Below, in pieces: positions 8,142-16,477 of a stretch of DNA of 64,000 nucleotides. The position numbers were made by a program, and so were the translations under genes. Positions within the stretch are counted from its first letter, which is position 1; every line of letters starts with the position of its first letter. This stretch comes from Chelativorans alearensis. Its GTDB lineage: Bacteria > Pseudomonadota > Alphaproteobacteria > Rhizobiales > Rhizobiaceae. Under the pieces are notes generated by a model. It made no database searches, was not told the origin of the DNA, and saw only the letters and a list, made by a program, of their open reading frames with translations. The stretch spans positions 62,001-126,000 of the forward strand of contig NZ_WQNI01000006.1 of assembly GCF_010993735.1 (NCBI RefSeq), read 5' to 3'.

Positions 8142-8846
8142 ATGTTCACCAACACCTTTCCCGACAAGGCGCTGATCGCCGAGGCGGTCGCCGACATGCT
8201 TCTGGAGATCGAGGCCGTCCATATCCGCGCCGACAAGCCCTTCACCTTCACCTCCGGCATCGCCAGTCCTGTTTATATCGACTGCCGCAAGCTCATCTCC
8301 TACCCGCGCATCCGCTCGGCCGTGACCGATTTCGGCGCTTCCGTCGTCCTGCGCGGGGCGGGGTTCGAGCAGTTCGACGCGGTGGCCGGCGGCGAGACGG
8401 CGGGCATTCCCTTCGCCGCCTGGCTTGCCGACCGGCTGGGGCTGCCGATGCTCTACGTGCGCAAGAAGCCGAAGGGGTTCGGCCGTAATGCGCAGATCGA
8501 GGGCAATCTTGCGGAAGGGGCGCGGGTGCTCCTGGTCGAGGACCTGACGACCGATGGCGGCAGCAAGATCAAGTTCGCCGAGGTGATCCGCAACGCCGGA
8601 GCCGAGGTGACGGACACGTTCGCCGTGTTCTACTATGGCATCTTTCCCGACACGCCGGACCGCCTGAAGGCGGCGGGCATGCGGCTCCACTATCTGACGA
8701 CATGGTGGGACGTGCTCGATGCCTGCCGCAGGCAGAACCGCTTCGGCGCCGACGCGCTCGACGAGGCGGAGCGCTTTCTGAACGAGCCGCTGGTGTGGTC
8801 GGCCGCCCATGGCGGGATCGCGGAGCTGGCGAGCGCGGGAAGTTGA
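8142..8846 (+). CDS. pyrE: Orotate phosphoribosyltransferase
   Basis: A 234-residue type I phosphoribosyltransferase converting orotate and PRPP to OMP. Visible motifs: [20 protein letters not shown] at the N-terminus, [17 protein letters not shown] (flexible catalytic loop), and the PRPP-binding strand [14 protein letters not shown]. It lies 48 bases after pyrC on the same strand. The start is the ATG in CCCATGTTCACC, giving usual length for alphaproteobacterial PyrE. Confidence 0.97.
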   Translation: MFTNTFPDKALIAEAVADMLLEIEAVHIRADKPFTFTSGIASPVYIDCRKLISYPRIRSAVTDFGASVVLRGAGFEQFDAVAGGETAGIPFAAWLADRLGLPMLYVRKKPKGFGRNAQIEGNLAEGARVLLVEDLTTDGGSKIKFAEVIRNAGAEVTDTFAVFYYGIFPDTPDRLKAAGMRLHYLTTWWDVLDACRRQNRFGADALDEAERFLNEPLVWSAAHGGIAELASAGS

Positions 8847-8889
8847 CGTTCACGTAAAAGGTAGGCTAAGGTTTGCCTTGACGCGGGCC

Positions 8890-9021
8890 GTCATCCCCGC
8901 GCGTGTTATCCCGGAAAGCCGAAGGCTTGTTCGGGACCCATTCCGTGATGTTTTTGCTTGGCACGGGCCGTTCCGGATGGGTCCCGGACAGTCTCTGCTT
9001 CGCTCCGACTTCCGGGATGAC
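8890..9021. repeat. GTCATCCCGGAA-type palindromic repeat, copy A
   Basis: Long imperfect hairpin opening GTCATCCCCGCG and closing TTCCGGGATGAC, with internal arms CGGGACCCATTCCG and GATGGGTCCCGG. It occupies most of the 255-bp gap between pyrE and the SDR gene; I see no gene in that gap. A second copy at 26804-26910 is in the opposite orientation. Confidence 0.85.
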
Positions 9022-9101
9022 GCCGCAGGGGTGGGGGACGATGCGCAGGGGTGATGACGCGCCAGGTGATACGCAGGGTGTCGGTCAAGGGAGGAACGGA
9101 C

Positions 9102-9971
9102 ATGTCGCTTGCGGGTAAGACGCTTTTCATTTCCGGCGGCAGCCGGGGGATCGGGCTGGCGATCGCGCTTAGGGCCGCGCGCGACGGGGCGAACGTCGCC
9201 ATCGCCGCCAAGACCGCGGAGCCGCATCCCAAGCTGCCGGGGACGATCCATACGGCCGCTGGCGAGATCGAGGCGGCGGGCGGCAAGGCGCTGCCGATCC
9301 TGTGCGACATCCGCTCGGAAGAGCAGGTGGAGGAGGCGGTGGCGGCGACGGTGGAGGCCTTCGGCGGCATCGACATCTGCATCAACAACGCCAGCGCCAT
9401 CCAGCTCACCGGCACGCTTCAAACCGAGATGAAGCGCTACGACCTGATGCACCAGGTGAACGCGCGCGGCACGTTCCTCGTCTCCAAGACCTGCATTCCG
9501 CACCTCAGACAAGCCGAGAACCCGCACATCCTCAACCTGGCGCCGCCGCTCGACATGAAGGCGAAATGGTTCAGGAACCACGTCGCCTATTCGATGGCCA
9601 AGTTCGGCATGTCCATGTGCACGCTGGGCATGAGTGCCGAGTTCGCCGCCGAGGGCATCGCCGTCAACGCGCTGTGGCCGCTGACGGCGATCGACACGGC
9701 GGCGGTGCGCAATGTGCTGGGCGGCGAAGCCATGGCCAAGGTGTGCCGCACGCCGGAGATCGTCGCCGATGCCGCGCATGCCATATTGAGCCGGCCGGCG
9801 CGCGCCTGCACGGGCAACTTCTTCATCGACGAACTGGTGCTGCGCGAGGAGGGGGTGACGGATTTCGCGAAATACGCCCCCGGCGTCACCGGCCCGCTCG
9901 CCGGCGACTTCTTCGTGCCGGACGAGGTGCTGGAAGAGACGGACACCGAGGTGCGGATGATCGGAGAATAG
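9102..9971 (+). CDS. SDR-family oxidoreductase, HSDL2-like
   Basis: A 289-residue short-chain dehydrogenase. The cofactor site is ISGGSRGIGLAIA at residues about 10-22 and the NNAS motif follows at about 90-95. The catalytic segment is atypical: it reads LNLAPPLDM where most SDRs have the serine, then AYSMAKFGMS with the Tyr and Lys. This SPPL/APPL pattern is that of hydroxysteroid dehydrogenase-like 2 proteins, and here the usual Ser is replaced by Ala. The substrate is unknown. The ATG at 9102 is set by GGGAGGAA 9 bases upstream. Confidence 0.88.
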   Translation: MSLAGKTLFISGGSRGIGLAIALRAARDGANVAIAAKTAEPHPKLPGTIHTAAGEIEAAGGKALPILCDIRSEEQVEEAVAATVEAFGGIDICINNASAIQLTGTLQTEMKRYDLMHQVNARGTFLVSKTCIPHLRQAENPHILNLAPPLDMKAKWFRNHVAYSMAKFGMSMCTLGMSAEFAAEGIAVNALWPLTAIDTAAVRNVLGGEAMAKVCRTPEIVADAAHAILSRPARACTGNFFIDELVLREEGVTDFAKYAPGVTGPLAGDFFVPDEVLEETDTEVRMIGE

Positions 9972-9988
9972 GGCCATCCGCCCTGCTC

Positions 9989-10110
9989 TAGTGGTCTGAC
10001 CCAAACAGATGGGTGCCCATCTGTTTGGAAAAGTCAGCCCACAAGCTATTGATCCGGTGGGGCGATTTGTCCTGACAGATGGGTACCATCTGTCAGGATC
10101 GCACCACTAG
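9989..10110. repeat. RIME-like mosaic palindromic element, full copy 2
   Basis: Nearly identical to the copy at 228-348: TAGTGGTCTGACCCAAACAG at the left, CAGGATCGCACCACTA at the right, two internal palindromes and the same spacer. It separates the SDR gene from the cueR promoter and ends 4 bases before the cueR -35 box. Confidence 0.88.
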
Positions 10111-10113
10111 GGC

Positions 10114-10144
10114 TTGAACTTCCAGTTTCTGGAACCTTTATTCG
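10114..10144 (+). promoter_or_regulatory. MerR-type promoter and operator of the cueR-like gene
   Basis: A -35 TTGAAC (10114-10119), a 19-bp spacer carrying the palindrome TTCCAGTTTCTGGAA (10120-10134), and a -10 around TATTCG (10139-10144). The overlong 19-bp spacer with a dyad inside it is the signature of promoters activated by MerR-family proteins through DNA distortion. Confidence 0.7.
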
Positions 10145-10178
10145 CCAGGATGCGAAGCAAGACCGTGGGGACCAGTTC

Positions 10179-10571
10179 ATGAACATCGGAGCAGCGGCGG
10201 AACACTCGGGCCTCCCCGCAAAGACCATCCGCTATTACGAGGATATCGGTCTGTTGCGGGCGTCCAGGGCCATGAACGGCTACCGCGACTACACGAGCGA
10301 CGACGTGCATAGGCTGAAGTTCCTTCAGCGGGCCCGCAGCCTCGGTTTCACGGTCGAGGAGTGCCGGCAGCTCCTCTCGCTTTATGCGGACAAGAATCGC
10401 GACAGCGCGGATGTGAAGGCGATTGCCAGCAACAAGCTCGACGAGATCGATACCAAGATCGCCCAGCTCCAGAGCCTGCGCGCGGTCCTGTCGCACCTCA
10501 TTGCCAACTGCCACGGAAACGACCGCCCGGACTGCCCCATCATCGACGATCTGGCGGGAGAGGCCCATTGA
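10179..10571 (+). CDS. cueR: MerR-family copper-responsive regulator, CueR/HmrR-like
   Basis: A 130-residue MerR protein. The N-terminal HTH reads MNIGAAAEHSGLPAKTIRYY and EDIGLLRASR. A long dimerisation helix follows, and the C-terminal loop NCHGNDRPDCPI holds two cysteines in the CueR spacing that bind Cu(I). This identifies it as the Cu(I) sensor that in rhizobia is called HmrR and activates copper-exporting ATPases. No copper exporter is adjacent in this window, so its targets are elsewhere. Its own promoter has a MerR-type operator, implying autoregulation. Confidence 0.9.
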   Translation: MNIGAAAEHSGLPAKTIRYYEDIGLLRASRAMNGYRDYTSDDVHRLKFLQRARSLGFTVEECRQLLSLYADKNRDSADVKAIASNKLDEIDTKIAQLQSLRAVLSHLIANCHGNDRPDCPIIDDLAGEAH

Positions 10572-10628
10572 GGCGGGGCGCGCCGGCCCTGTCGCGGCCG
10601 ACGCGCTGGACATGGTCACTTCGGCGGG

Positions 10629-10943
10629 TCAGCAAACCCTCACCCTCTGATAGTCATAGTCACCCTCATAAGGATCATAGATCCTCTGGGTGGCATAGTA
10701 GCATTGACGCTCCACGACCACCGGGGCGGCGTAGGCGGGCGGTGCCGAATATACCGTTGTCCGATCGTGGTGATGGGATGCGGCACCGCCAAGGATCAGC
10801 CCTGCAGCAGCGCCGCCGATAGCTGCACCGGTGACCGGATCTATGGCCTGTGCCGTAGTGGGCATGGCCAACGAACTTGCCGCCGTCAACGCGATTGCTG
10901 CAAAGCCGGTGACGGCCGCGGTGTGAAGACTCTTGAGTTTCAT
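10629..10943 (-). CDS. Small secreted glycine-zipper-like protein, unknown function
   Basis: A 104-residue protein with a clear Sec signal peptide (MKLKSLHTAAVTGFAAIALT, cleavage probably after AQA near residue 33). It then has a Gly/Ala-rich stretch, AAIGGAAAGLILGGAAS, and a Tyr-rich tail containing CYYATQRIYDPYEGDY. The GxxxG pattern suggests a membrane-associating or self-assembling segment. I do not recognise a named family. The GAAAGGAGAAG site upstream of the ATG supports expression. The 277 bases between it and the tRNA show no gene I can support. Confidence 0.75.
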   Translation of the reverse strand: MKLKSLHTAAVTGFAAIALTAASSLAMPTTAQAIDPVTGAAIGGAAAGLILGGAASHHHDRTTVYSAPPAYAAPVVVERQCYYATQRIYDPYEGDYDYQRVRVC

Positions 10944-11220
10944 CGGTCTTCTCCTTTCGGTCAGATCACTTCTCCCGGCCTTCCTCAGCCGGCATCATGC
11001 ACTTTGCATTCTTGTAAACTCTGAGATGGGATTGATGGTTCCGGTGGCCGCGAGAGTGCGGCAATCCGCCCCTGAACAGGACCCGCCGCCATTGCGGATC
11101 GTAGCCAAATGAGAATCGGGGCGGCGCAATCCGCCCTTTTTCTTTGCTGGATCGCGTTGCCAAGGCGCTGCCAAATCCGCTTGGCAGCATGCATGATAAG
11201 CCTTTGAAATTAAAGCATTC

Positions 11221-11297
11221 TGGTGGGCCCGGAGGGACTCGAACCCCCAACCAAGCGGTTATGAGCCGCCGGCTCTAACCAATTGAGCTACAGGCCC
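11221..11297 (-). tRNA. tRNA-Ile(CAT), lysidine-type (or tRNA-Met)
   Basis: On the minus strand a 77-nt cloverleaf with encoded CCA: acceptor GGGCCTG pairing with CGGGCCC, D-arm AGCTCAATTGGTTAGAGC, anticodon loop CTCATAA with CAT at 11263-11261, and T-arm GGGGGTTCGAGTCCCTC. The anticodon stem and variable region GGCGGCTCATAACCGCTTGG resemble the minor tRNA-Ile2, whose CAU anticodon is modified to lysidine by TilS, more than elongator tRNA-Met. The identity is therefore inferred; the tRNA itself is certain. Confidence 0.93.
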
Positions 11298-11422
11298 GGT
11301 GCGGCTGAATTAATGGCTTTCGCGGCTGCGCACAAGACAGGGGCGCCGCAATCGATCCATAATCGATGCTTATCCAATGCCGGCTTCAAGACTCAGGCTT
11401 CAAAATCCGAAGGAGATTGCCG

Positions 11423-12145
11423 ATGACCCGTTGCTTCATTCCGCTGGCGTTCGCCGCGTCCGTTCTGGCTGTGGTGCCGGCGGGCGCCCAGGAGGCAGAT
11501 GCCGGGCCGAAGATCATGGTGACCGGCGAGGGCGAGGCGACCGTCAGCCCGGACATGGCGGTTATCACGTTCGCCGTCTTGCGCGAGGGGGATACGGCGC
11601 GCGCGGCGATGGACGAGAACAACGCGGCCATGGCCGCCGTCATCGCGGCGCTGAAGGAAGAGGGCGTGGAGGCGCGCGACCTCAAGACCAGCGGACTGGC
11701 GATCAGCCCGCAATATGTCTATCCGAACGATGATAACGGCGAGGAGAAGCCGCGGATCACCGGCTATCAGGTGACGAACACGCTGACCGTGCGCGTGCGC
11801 GACATGGAGAAGGTGGGAGAGGTGCTCGACCGCTCCGTCTCGCTCGGCGTCAACCAGGGCGGCGACATCGCCTTCACCAACGACGACCCGGCGGAGGCGC
11901 TGAAGGAGGCGCGCACGCAGGCCGTCGAAGACGCGTTCTCGAAGGCGCGCACGCTGGCGGAGGCGGCGGGCGTTTCCCTGGGCGACCTTCTGGAGATCTC
12001 CGAGCAGGCGGGCGCGCGCCCACCCATGCCCATGCCCAGGGCGATGCGTATGGAGGCGGCGGCCCAATCGTCCGTGCCGATCGAGGCGGGCGAGAACAGC
12101 TACAAGGTGCAGGTGAACGTCACCTTCGCGCTGGAGCAGGAGTGA
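11423..12145 (+). CDS. SIMPL-domain (DUF541) periplasmic protein
   Basis: A 240-residue protein with a signal peptide (MTRCFIPLAFAASVLAVVPA, cleavage after AGAQ near residue 23) and one SIMPL/DUF541 domain: ITVTGEGEA-like start KIMVTGEGEATVSPDMA, then LKTSGLAISPQYVYP, and ARTLAEAAGVSLGDLLEISE near the end. This family includes the E. coli protein YggE and the Brucella periplasmic protein BP26, linked to oxidative stress and adherence; biochemical function is unclear. The ATG at 11423 follows GGAGATT. A strong terminator follows. Confidence 0.92.
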   Translation: MTRCFIPLAFAASVLAVVPAGAQEADAGPKIMVTGEGEATVSPDMAVITFAVLREGDTARAAMDENNAAMAAVIAALKEEGVEARDLKTSGLAISPQYVYPNDDNGEEKPRITGYQVTNTLTVRVRDMEKVGEVLDRSVSLGVNQGGDIAFTNDDPAEALKEARTQAVEDAFSKARTLAEAAGVSLGDLLEISEQAGARPPMPMPRAMRMEAAAQSSVPIEAGENSYKVQVNVTFALEQE

Positions 12146-12170
12146 CCGGCCCCTGAACCCGGGCAATGAA

Positions 12171-12207
12171 AGACGCCGCCGGAGCGATCCGGCGGCGTCT
12201 TTCGTTT
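12171..12207 (+). terminator. Rho-independent terminator after the SIMPL gene
   Basis: A 13-bp perfect stem AGACGCCGCCGGA / TCCGGCGGCGTCT with a GCGA loop, followed by TTCGTTT. It sits between convergent genes and may serve both. Confidence 0.88.
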
Positions 12208-12221
12208 CAATCCTGCCCGAG

Positions 12222-12575
12222 TTACAGCGCGCGGATGACGGGGCAGTGGGGCGCGCGGGCGAAGAGGATGCTGGCGCGGCGATGGTAGCGGTGGCCGGAG
12301 ACGCGGATGGCGCGTCGGCTGACCTCGGCCACGCGGACGTGGCTGAGGCCCATGCGGTAGGCCTTCCGGACGGCGCTGCGCGGCGTGCAGGTGAAGACCG
12401 GCCGTGGGCGGTGGTGCCGGTAGTAGCGGCCATGGCCGCGGTGATTGCTAAGGCGCGGGCTTTTCTGGCCGAAGCTGAAATAAAAGCCGTCGGCGTGGGC
12501 GGTCGCCGGTATCGCGGCCAGCGTGCCGAGACCCAGAAGGGCCGAAAGGGCGGCAATCCTGATCTTGCGAAACAT
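12222..12575 (-). CDS. Small basic secreted protein, unknown function
   Basis: A 117-residue protein with a signal peptide (MFRKIRIAALSALLGLGTLA, cleavage after AHA near residue 27). Its mature part is rich in His, Arg and Tyr (HRGHGRYYRHHRPRP), then VRKAYRMGLSHVRVAEVSR and GHRYHRRASILFARAPHCPV. This pattern recurs in hypothetical proteins of rhizobia; no function is known to me. The ATG at 12575 follows GGAGGAAA. Convergent with the SIMPL gene. Confidence 0.75.
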   Translation of the reverse strand: MFRKIRIAALSALLGLGTLAAIPATAHADGFYFSFGQKSPRLSNHRGHGRYYRHHRPRPVFTCTPRSAVRKAYRMGLSHVRVAEVSRRAIRVSGHRYHRRASILFARAPHCPVIRAL

Positions 12576-12664
12576 GGGTTTCCTCCTGGTTTCGTTGCCT
12601 ATCCGCCGAGGCGAATGGGGCAACGATGCCAGAAGGCGCCTGAACCGGGCGCGAACCTGCCGTT

Positions 12665-12702
12665 CATGATGCGTTCAGGCGGGCATGATGCGTTCAGGCG
12701 GG
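12665..12702. repeat. Tandem 19-bp duplication
   Basis: CATGATGCGTTCAGGCGGG occurs twice head to tail (12665-12683 and 12684-12702), ending just before the stop codon of the SnoaL-like gene at 12705. Probably a recent slippage duplication. Confidence 0.95.
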
Positions 12703-12704
12703 CC

Positions 12705-13118
12705 TCAGCCTTTTTCGAGCTGCGCCTTCAGGGCCGCGTGGTTGAAGCAGTCGGTGAGGCGTGTGACGAGATCGTCGTCGACTTCGAAGAAGATGCCGGC
12801 CTGCAGGCGGTAGTTCTGGTCGCGCGCCTCCGGCAGTCCTTCGGCGGTGGCGAGATAGGTGCCGCGGACGGTGAATTCGGCCGCCGCGCGTATGCCGGCG
12901 GGGGCGGTCATGACGATGATGTCTGAAAGCTCCTCGCGGAAGTGGCGGGCCCTTTCGGCCAGCGACCAGCGGACCTTTTCCTTGCCGATCTCGCGCTTGC
13001 CTTCGCGGGTGTCGTGGACGACATCCTCGGAAAGGCAGGCGAGCATGGCCTCATGGTCGCCGGCGTTGAAGGCGGCAAGATAGCGCTCGATCAGCGCCCG
13101 CGTGTCGGTCTCGCTCAT
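12705..13118 (-). CDS. SnoaL/NTF2-like fold protein
   Basis: A 137-residue protein with the cone-shaped NTF2/SnoaL fold: [20 protein letters not shown] at the N-terminus, LSEDVVHD, then [10 protein letters not shown] and the closing [19 protein letters not shown] strand pair. The fold hosts isomerases, hydrolases and binding proteins, and the active-site residues visible here do not settle which. It starts inside the stop of the upstream YcgN-family gene (ATGA), so the two are translationally coupled. Confidence 0.85.
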   Translation of the reverse strand: MSETDTRALIERYLAAFNAGDHEAMLACLSEDVVHDTREGKREIGKEKVRWSLAERARHFREELSDIIVMTAPAGIRAAAEFTVRGTYLATAEGLPEARDQNYRLQAGIFFEVDDDLVTRLTDCFNHAALKAQLEKG

Positions 13119-13558
13119 GGCTCTTCCTCCAGAACATAGGGAAAATAGTCCTCCGGCGCGTCGAGCTCGTCTTCAAGGGCCTTGACGCGGCCGCGCACGG
13201 AGATGCCGGCCTCGTGCACGGTTTCGGGATTGCCGGAGACGAGGGGGTGCCACCAGGCGAGATCCTTCCCCTCGGCCACCAGGCGATAGGCGCAGGTGGC
13301 GGGAAGCCAGGTGAGCGTGCGCACATTCTCGGGCGTCAGGCGCACGCAGTCGCGCACGCGCTTCAGCCGCCCGGCATAGTCGCTGCAGCGGCAGGCCCCG
13401 GCGTCGAACAGGCGGCAGGCGACGCTGGTCCAGTGGATGTCGCCGGTGTCCTCGTCCTCGAGCTTGGCCAGGCAGCACTTGCCGCAGCCGTCGCACAGGG
13501 ATTCCCACTCGGCCGGGCTCATGGCCTCGAGAGGCTTGGTTTTCCAGAAGGGGTCCAT
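13115..13558 (-). CDS. YcgN/UPF0260-family cysteine-cluster protein
   Basis: A 147-residue cytoplasmic protein of the YcgN family (zinc- or iron-chelating CxxCxxCC domain). Conserved features: [20 protein letters not shown], the cluster CDGCGKCCL, later [14 protein letters not shown], and [15 protein letters not shown]. Family length is about 150 residues, supporting the ATG at 13558 over an upstream TTG. Function is unknown; metal chelation is inferred from the cysteine spacing. Coupled to the following SnoaL-like gene. Confidence 0.9.
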   Translation of the reverse strand: MDPFWKTKPLEAMSPAEWESLCDGCGKCCLAKLEDEDTGDIHWTSVACRLFDAGACRCSDYAGRLKRVRDCVRLTPENVRTLTWLPATCAYRLVAEGKDLAWWHPLVSGNPETVHEAGISVRGRVKALEDELDAPEDYFPYVLEEEP

Positions 13559-13752
13559 GGCGACGATGTGGCGCGTGGCGGCGAAGAGGTCAAGCAAGAG
13601 AAGGAAACGCCTACCCTAAATGAAGAGATTCGCGGGATTTTCCGTTCTTTCGGGGCGGGAAGGGGCAGCGCAGTCTGCGGGCGAGGGAACCAAAGGGTAG
13701 GTTCGCCGATTACATGCGCCGAAGGGATGCTCCTCTTCAGGAGACACTGCAG

Positions 13753-15888
13753 ATGAAAATGACAAATCAGTTCCTCGCCGGTTCGGCGCTCTACCTCATG
13801 ATGGTCGCGCCGTTCGGCGCTCAGGCGTACGGCGGTCCGATGCCGGCAAATGGCGGTGAAGCGCCGCCGGTGCTGGCGCAGTCGGAAGAGGTTCCGGTGG
13901 AGCCTGAGGCAGGCGAGGCGCCGCCCGCCGCAGGTGAATGCCCGCCGGGCACCGCGCCGGCGTCAGGCGGCGGATGCGCGGCTGTGGAAGAGGAAGCGCC
14001 GGTCGAGGAGGTTCCGACGGAGGAGGCGCCTGTCGAGGAGGTGCCTGCCGAAGAAGCGCCTGTTGAGGAAGCGCCTGTCGAGGAGGTTCCCGCTGAGGAA
14101 GCTCCTGTCGAGGAGGCGCCTGTTGAGGAAGCTCCGGTAGAGGAGGCGCCTGTCGAGGAAGCGCCTGTCGAGGAGGTCCCCACCGAGGAGGCACCGGTTG
14201 AGGAGGTGCCCGTGGAGCCGGAGACGGAGGCGCCGGCCGAGGAGGCGCCCACCGCGGAAGAGCCTGCTGCCGAAGAACCCGTGGAAGAAGAGCCGACCAC
14301 CGAGGAGGCGCCTGCCGAAGAAGCGCCAGTAGAGGAGGTGCCCACCGAGGAAGCACCTGTCGAGGAAGCACCCACCGAGGAAGCGCCGGCGGAGACCGCG
14401 CCCGAAGATGAGGCGCCCGCCATGGAAGAAGCGCCGGCCGAGGAGGCGCCCGAGGCTGGGGAATGCCCGCCTAACGCCGAAATGACCGAAGGCGGCGGGT
14501 GTGTCGTCATAGACGAAGAGGTTCCGCTGGAAGAGATGCCTGCCGAGGAAGCGCCCGCCGAGGAAGCGCCTGCCGAAGAGGCTGAGGAAGCACCTGCCGA
14601 GGAAGCTCCGGAGGAGGAGGCCGCACCGGCGGAGCCGGAAGAGGCCCCTGCCGACGAGGAAGGGGAGGCCGGTGAGGAAGAGGCGTTGCCGGAGGATGCC
14701 GCCCCGGTGCTCGATAGCCAGAAGGAGGGTGCCGCGGAGGCGGTCGATGAAGGCGAGGAGCAGCCTGCCGAGGCCGAGGAGCCTGCCGAACCGGCAGAGG
14801 AGCCTGCCGAACAGGCCGAGGAGCCCGCCGAGGAGCCGGTCGAGCAGCAGGCGGAAGAGGCGCCGGTGCCTGAAAGCGACGAACAGGCGCAGGAGGACCT
14901 TGTCGACCCGCAGCAGGTGCAGGAGGAAATCCGCGCGCTCGTCGAAGAGGAAGGGCAGCCGATCGAGCTTGGCGAGACGCCCGACGACATTCGTGTACGG
15001 CGTGCCGAGCTCTATCAGCCGCGCGAGGAGGTGCGGGTGGTCGAGGAATACAACGACAACCGCACCATCGTTGAGATCAACAACAACATCTACGTGCAAA
15101 GCCCGGACTACGACCGTCTCGCGCGCCAGGACGACCAGGTCTTCTACGAGGAGCTGGGCGGCGAGCGTGTACGCGAGGTGATCGAGCGGCCCGACGGCAC
15201 GCGCGTCATCACCGTGCGCAACCGCTATGGCGACGTGATCCGCCGCGTGCGGGTGCTGCCGGACGGGAGCGAGTACGTGCTCGTCTACGTGCCGGAAGAG
15301 CGCTACGACGAGGTGCTCGTCTTCGAGGATCCATCGTACGGCCTGCCGCCCTTGCAGCTCACCATCCCCGTGAGCGAGTACGTCCTTGAGGCCGACGAGG
15401 TCGAGGATCCGGACCGCTACTACACCTTCTTGCAGCAGCCGCCGGTGGAGCCGGTGCGCCGCCTCTATTCGCTCGAGGAGGTGAAATATTCGGCCCGCGT
15501 GCGCGACACGGTGCGGCGGATCGACCTCGACACCATCGAGTTCGAGTTTGGCTCGGCGCGTATCGAGGAGAGCGAGATCGCCGACCTCGAGGCGGTGGCC
15601 GAGGCGATGCTCAGGATGCTGGAGGAGAATCCGGCGGAGACCTTCCTGATCGAGGGCCATACGGATGCTGTCGGCTCGGAAACGGCCAATCTGGCGCTTT
15701 CGGACCGCCGCGCGGAGGCCGTCGCCGTGGCGCTGACGAATGTCTTCGACGTGCCGCCGGAAAACCTCGTCACACAGGGCTATGGCGAGCAGTATCTGAA
15801 GGTGGAGACGCAGGAGCCTGAACGGCTGAACCGCCGCGTCGCCATCCGCCGCATTACGCCGCTGGTGACCCCGGTGGCGCGCCAGTAG
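13753..15888 (+). CDS. OmpA-family cell-envelope protein with long acidic PVEEA repeat
   Basis: A 711-residue exported protein. A signal peptide ([20 protein letters not shown]) is followed by a low-complexity stretch at residues about 80-400 built from units such as [14 protein letters not shown] and [10 protein letters not shown]. Two copies of a short AGECPP...GGGC motif lie near residues 60 and 235. An [17 protein letters not shown] segment and a peptidoglycan-binding OmpA domain at about 590-705 ([34 protein letters not shown]) follow. The repeat probably spans the periplasm as a stiff charged linker. The ATG at 13753 is chosen for the signal peptide. Confidence 0.9.
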   Translation: MKMTNQFLAGSALYLMMVAPFGAQAYGGPMPANGGEAPPVLAQSEEVPVEPEAGEAPPAAGECPPGTAPASGGGCAAVEEEAPVEEVPTEEAPVEEVPAEEAPVEEAPVEEVPAEEAPVEEAPVEEAPVEEAPVEEAPVEEVPTEEAPVEEVPVEPETEAPAEEAPTAEEPAAEEPVEEEPTTEEAPAEEAPVEEVPTEEAPVEEAPTEEAPAETAPEDEAPAMEEAPAEEAPEAGECPPNAEMTEGGGCVVIDEEVPLEEMPAEEAPAEEAPAEEAEEAPAEEAPEEEAAPAEPEEAPADEEGEAGEEEALPEDAAPVLDSQKEGAAEAVDEGEEQPAEAEEPAEPAEEPAEQAEEPAEEPVEQQAEEAPVPESDEQAQEDLVDPQQVQEEIRALVEEEGQPIELGETPDDIRVRRAELYQPREEVRVVEEYNDNRTIVEINNNIYVQSPDYDRLARQDDQVFYEELGGERVREVIERPDGTRVITVRNRYGDVIRRVRVLPDGSEYVLVYVPEERYDEVLVFEDPSYGLPPLQLTIPVSEYVLEADEVEDPDRYYTFLQQPPVEPVRRLYSLEEVKYSARVRDTVRRIDLDTIEFEFGSARIEESEIADLEAVAEAMLRMLEENPAETFLIEGHTDAVGSETANLALSDRRAEAVAVALTNVFDVPPENLVTQGYGEQYLKVETQEPERLNRRVAIRRITPLVTPVARQ

Positions 15889-15934
15889 CGGCGTTCCCTG
15901 CCCCGTTCCCGAATAGTCGGGACGCGCGGGAAGG

Positions 15935-15975
15935 AGCCCGGCCGGCTTTCCCTCCGCCGGCCGGGCTTGTTTTGT
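15935..15975 (+). terminator. Rho-independent terminator after the OmpA-family gene
   Basis: A 12-bp stem AGCCCGGCCGGC / GCCGGCCGGGCT with a 9-base loop, followed by TGTTTTGTT. Between convergent genes. Confidence 0.85.
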
Positions 15976-15993
15976 TGGGAATCCGGCAGCTCC

Positions 15994-16374
15994 CTACGGC
16001 AGCGGTATCTTCGGGTCGATCCCCGCTGGCGGTCGCTGCACCCGTGGCGGCGTCATTTGCGTGGGTGCGTTGCGCACCGGGCGGCAGGTGGGCTGGATGC
16101 CGACGTTGCCTGGCGGACAGGCGCCGCGCACGGTGGGCCGGCAGCTCGGGAAGACGCCGAAGGTGCCGGGCGGGCAGCGCGAGCGGACGACCGGGCGGCA
16201 ATTGGGATAGACGCCGACTGTGGCGGGCGGGCAGAGCTCGACGGTGGGCTGTTGAGCGTGGGACGGGGAGGTGGGCTCGAGGGTAGCGGCGGCCAGAAGC
16301 GCCAGGCTCGCAGCGCAGAAAACGAGATGCGTTCGCCGCCCCGCGGCCGCCGGGCTCGCGGTATTGCCGTGCAT
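15994..16374 (-). CDS. Small secreted protein with three CPPxTxGxxPxCRP repeats
   Basis: A 126-residue protein with a signal peptide (hydrophobic VFCAASLALLAAATL, cleavage near SHA-QQ at about residue 41). The mature part is three tandem units of about 22 residues, each with two cysteines: CPPATVGVYPNCRPV, CPPGTFGVFPSCRPT and CPPGNVGIQPTCRPV. A Pro-rich tail ends GIDPKIPLP. The cysteine pairs probably form disulfides in the periplasm. I do not recognise a named family. The convergent OmpA-like neighbour carries a related [13 protein letters not shown] motif. Confidence 0.75.
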   Translation of the reverse strand: MHGNTASPAAAGRRTHLVFCAASLALLAAATLEPTSPSHAQQPTVELCPPATVGVYPNCRPVVRSRCPPGTFGVFPSCRPTVRGACPPGNVGIQPTCRPVRNAPTQMTPPRVQRPPAGIDPKIPLP

Positions 16375-16477
16375 GCGAGTCCGGTTCCTGGCCACAGCAT
16401 TTCTCCCGATCGATGCACTGAAGGTGTGGGCGCCGGCTTCTCCGGTCAAGGGGCGCGGGTTTTCGCGGCGGAAGGCG

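Noticed and set aside
10966-11250. Minus-strand frames around the tRNA
   Set aside because: They read through the tRNA gene (giving the familiar GVRVPPGPP artefact) and lack family similarity.
13821-15660. Long minus-strand frames opposite the OmpA-family gene
   Set aside because: The Ser/Gly- and Leu/Arg-rich products simply mirror the PVEEA repeat on the plus strand.
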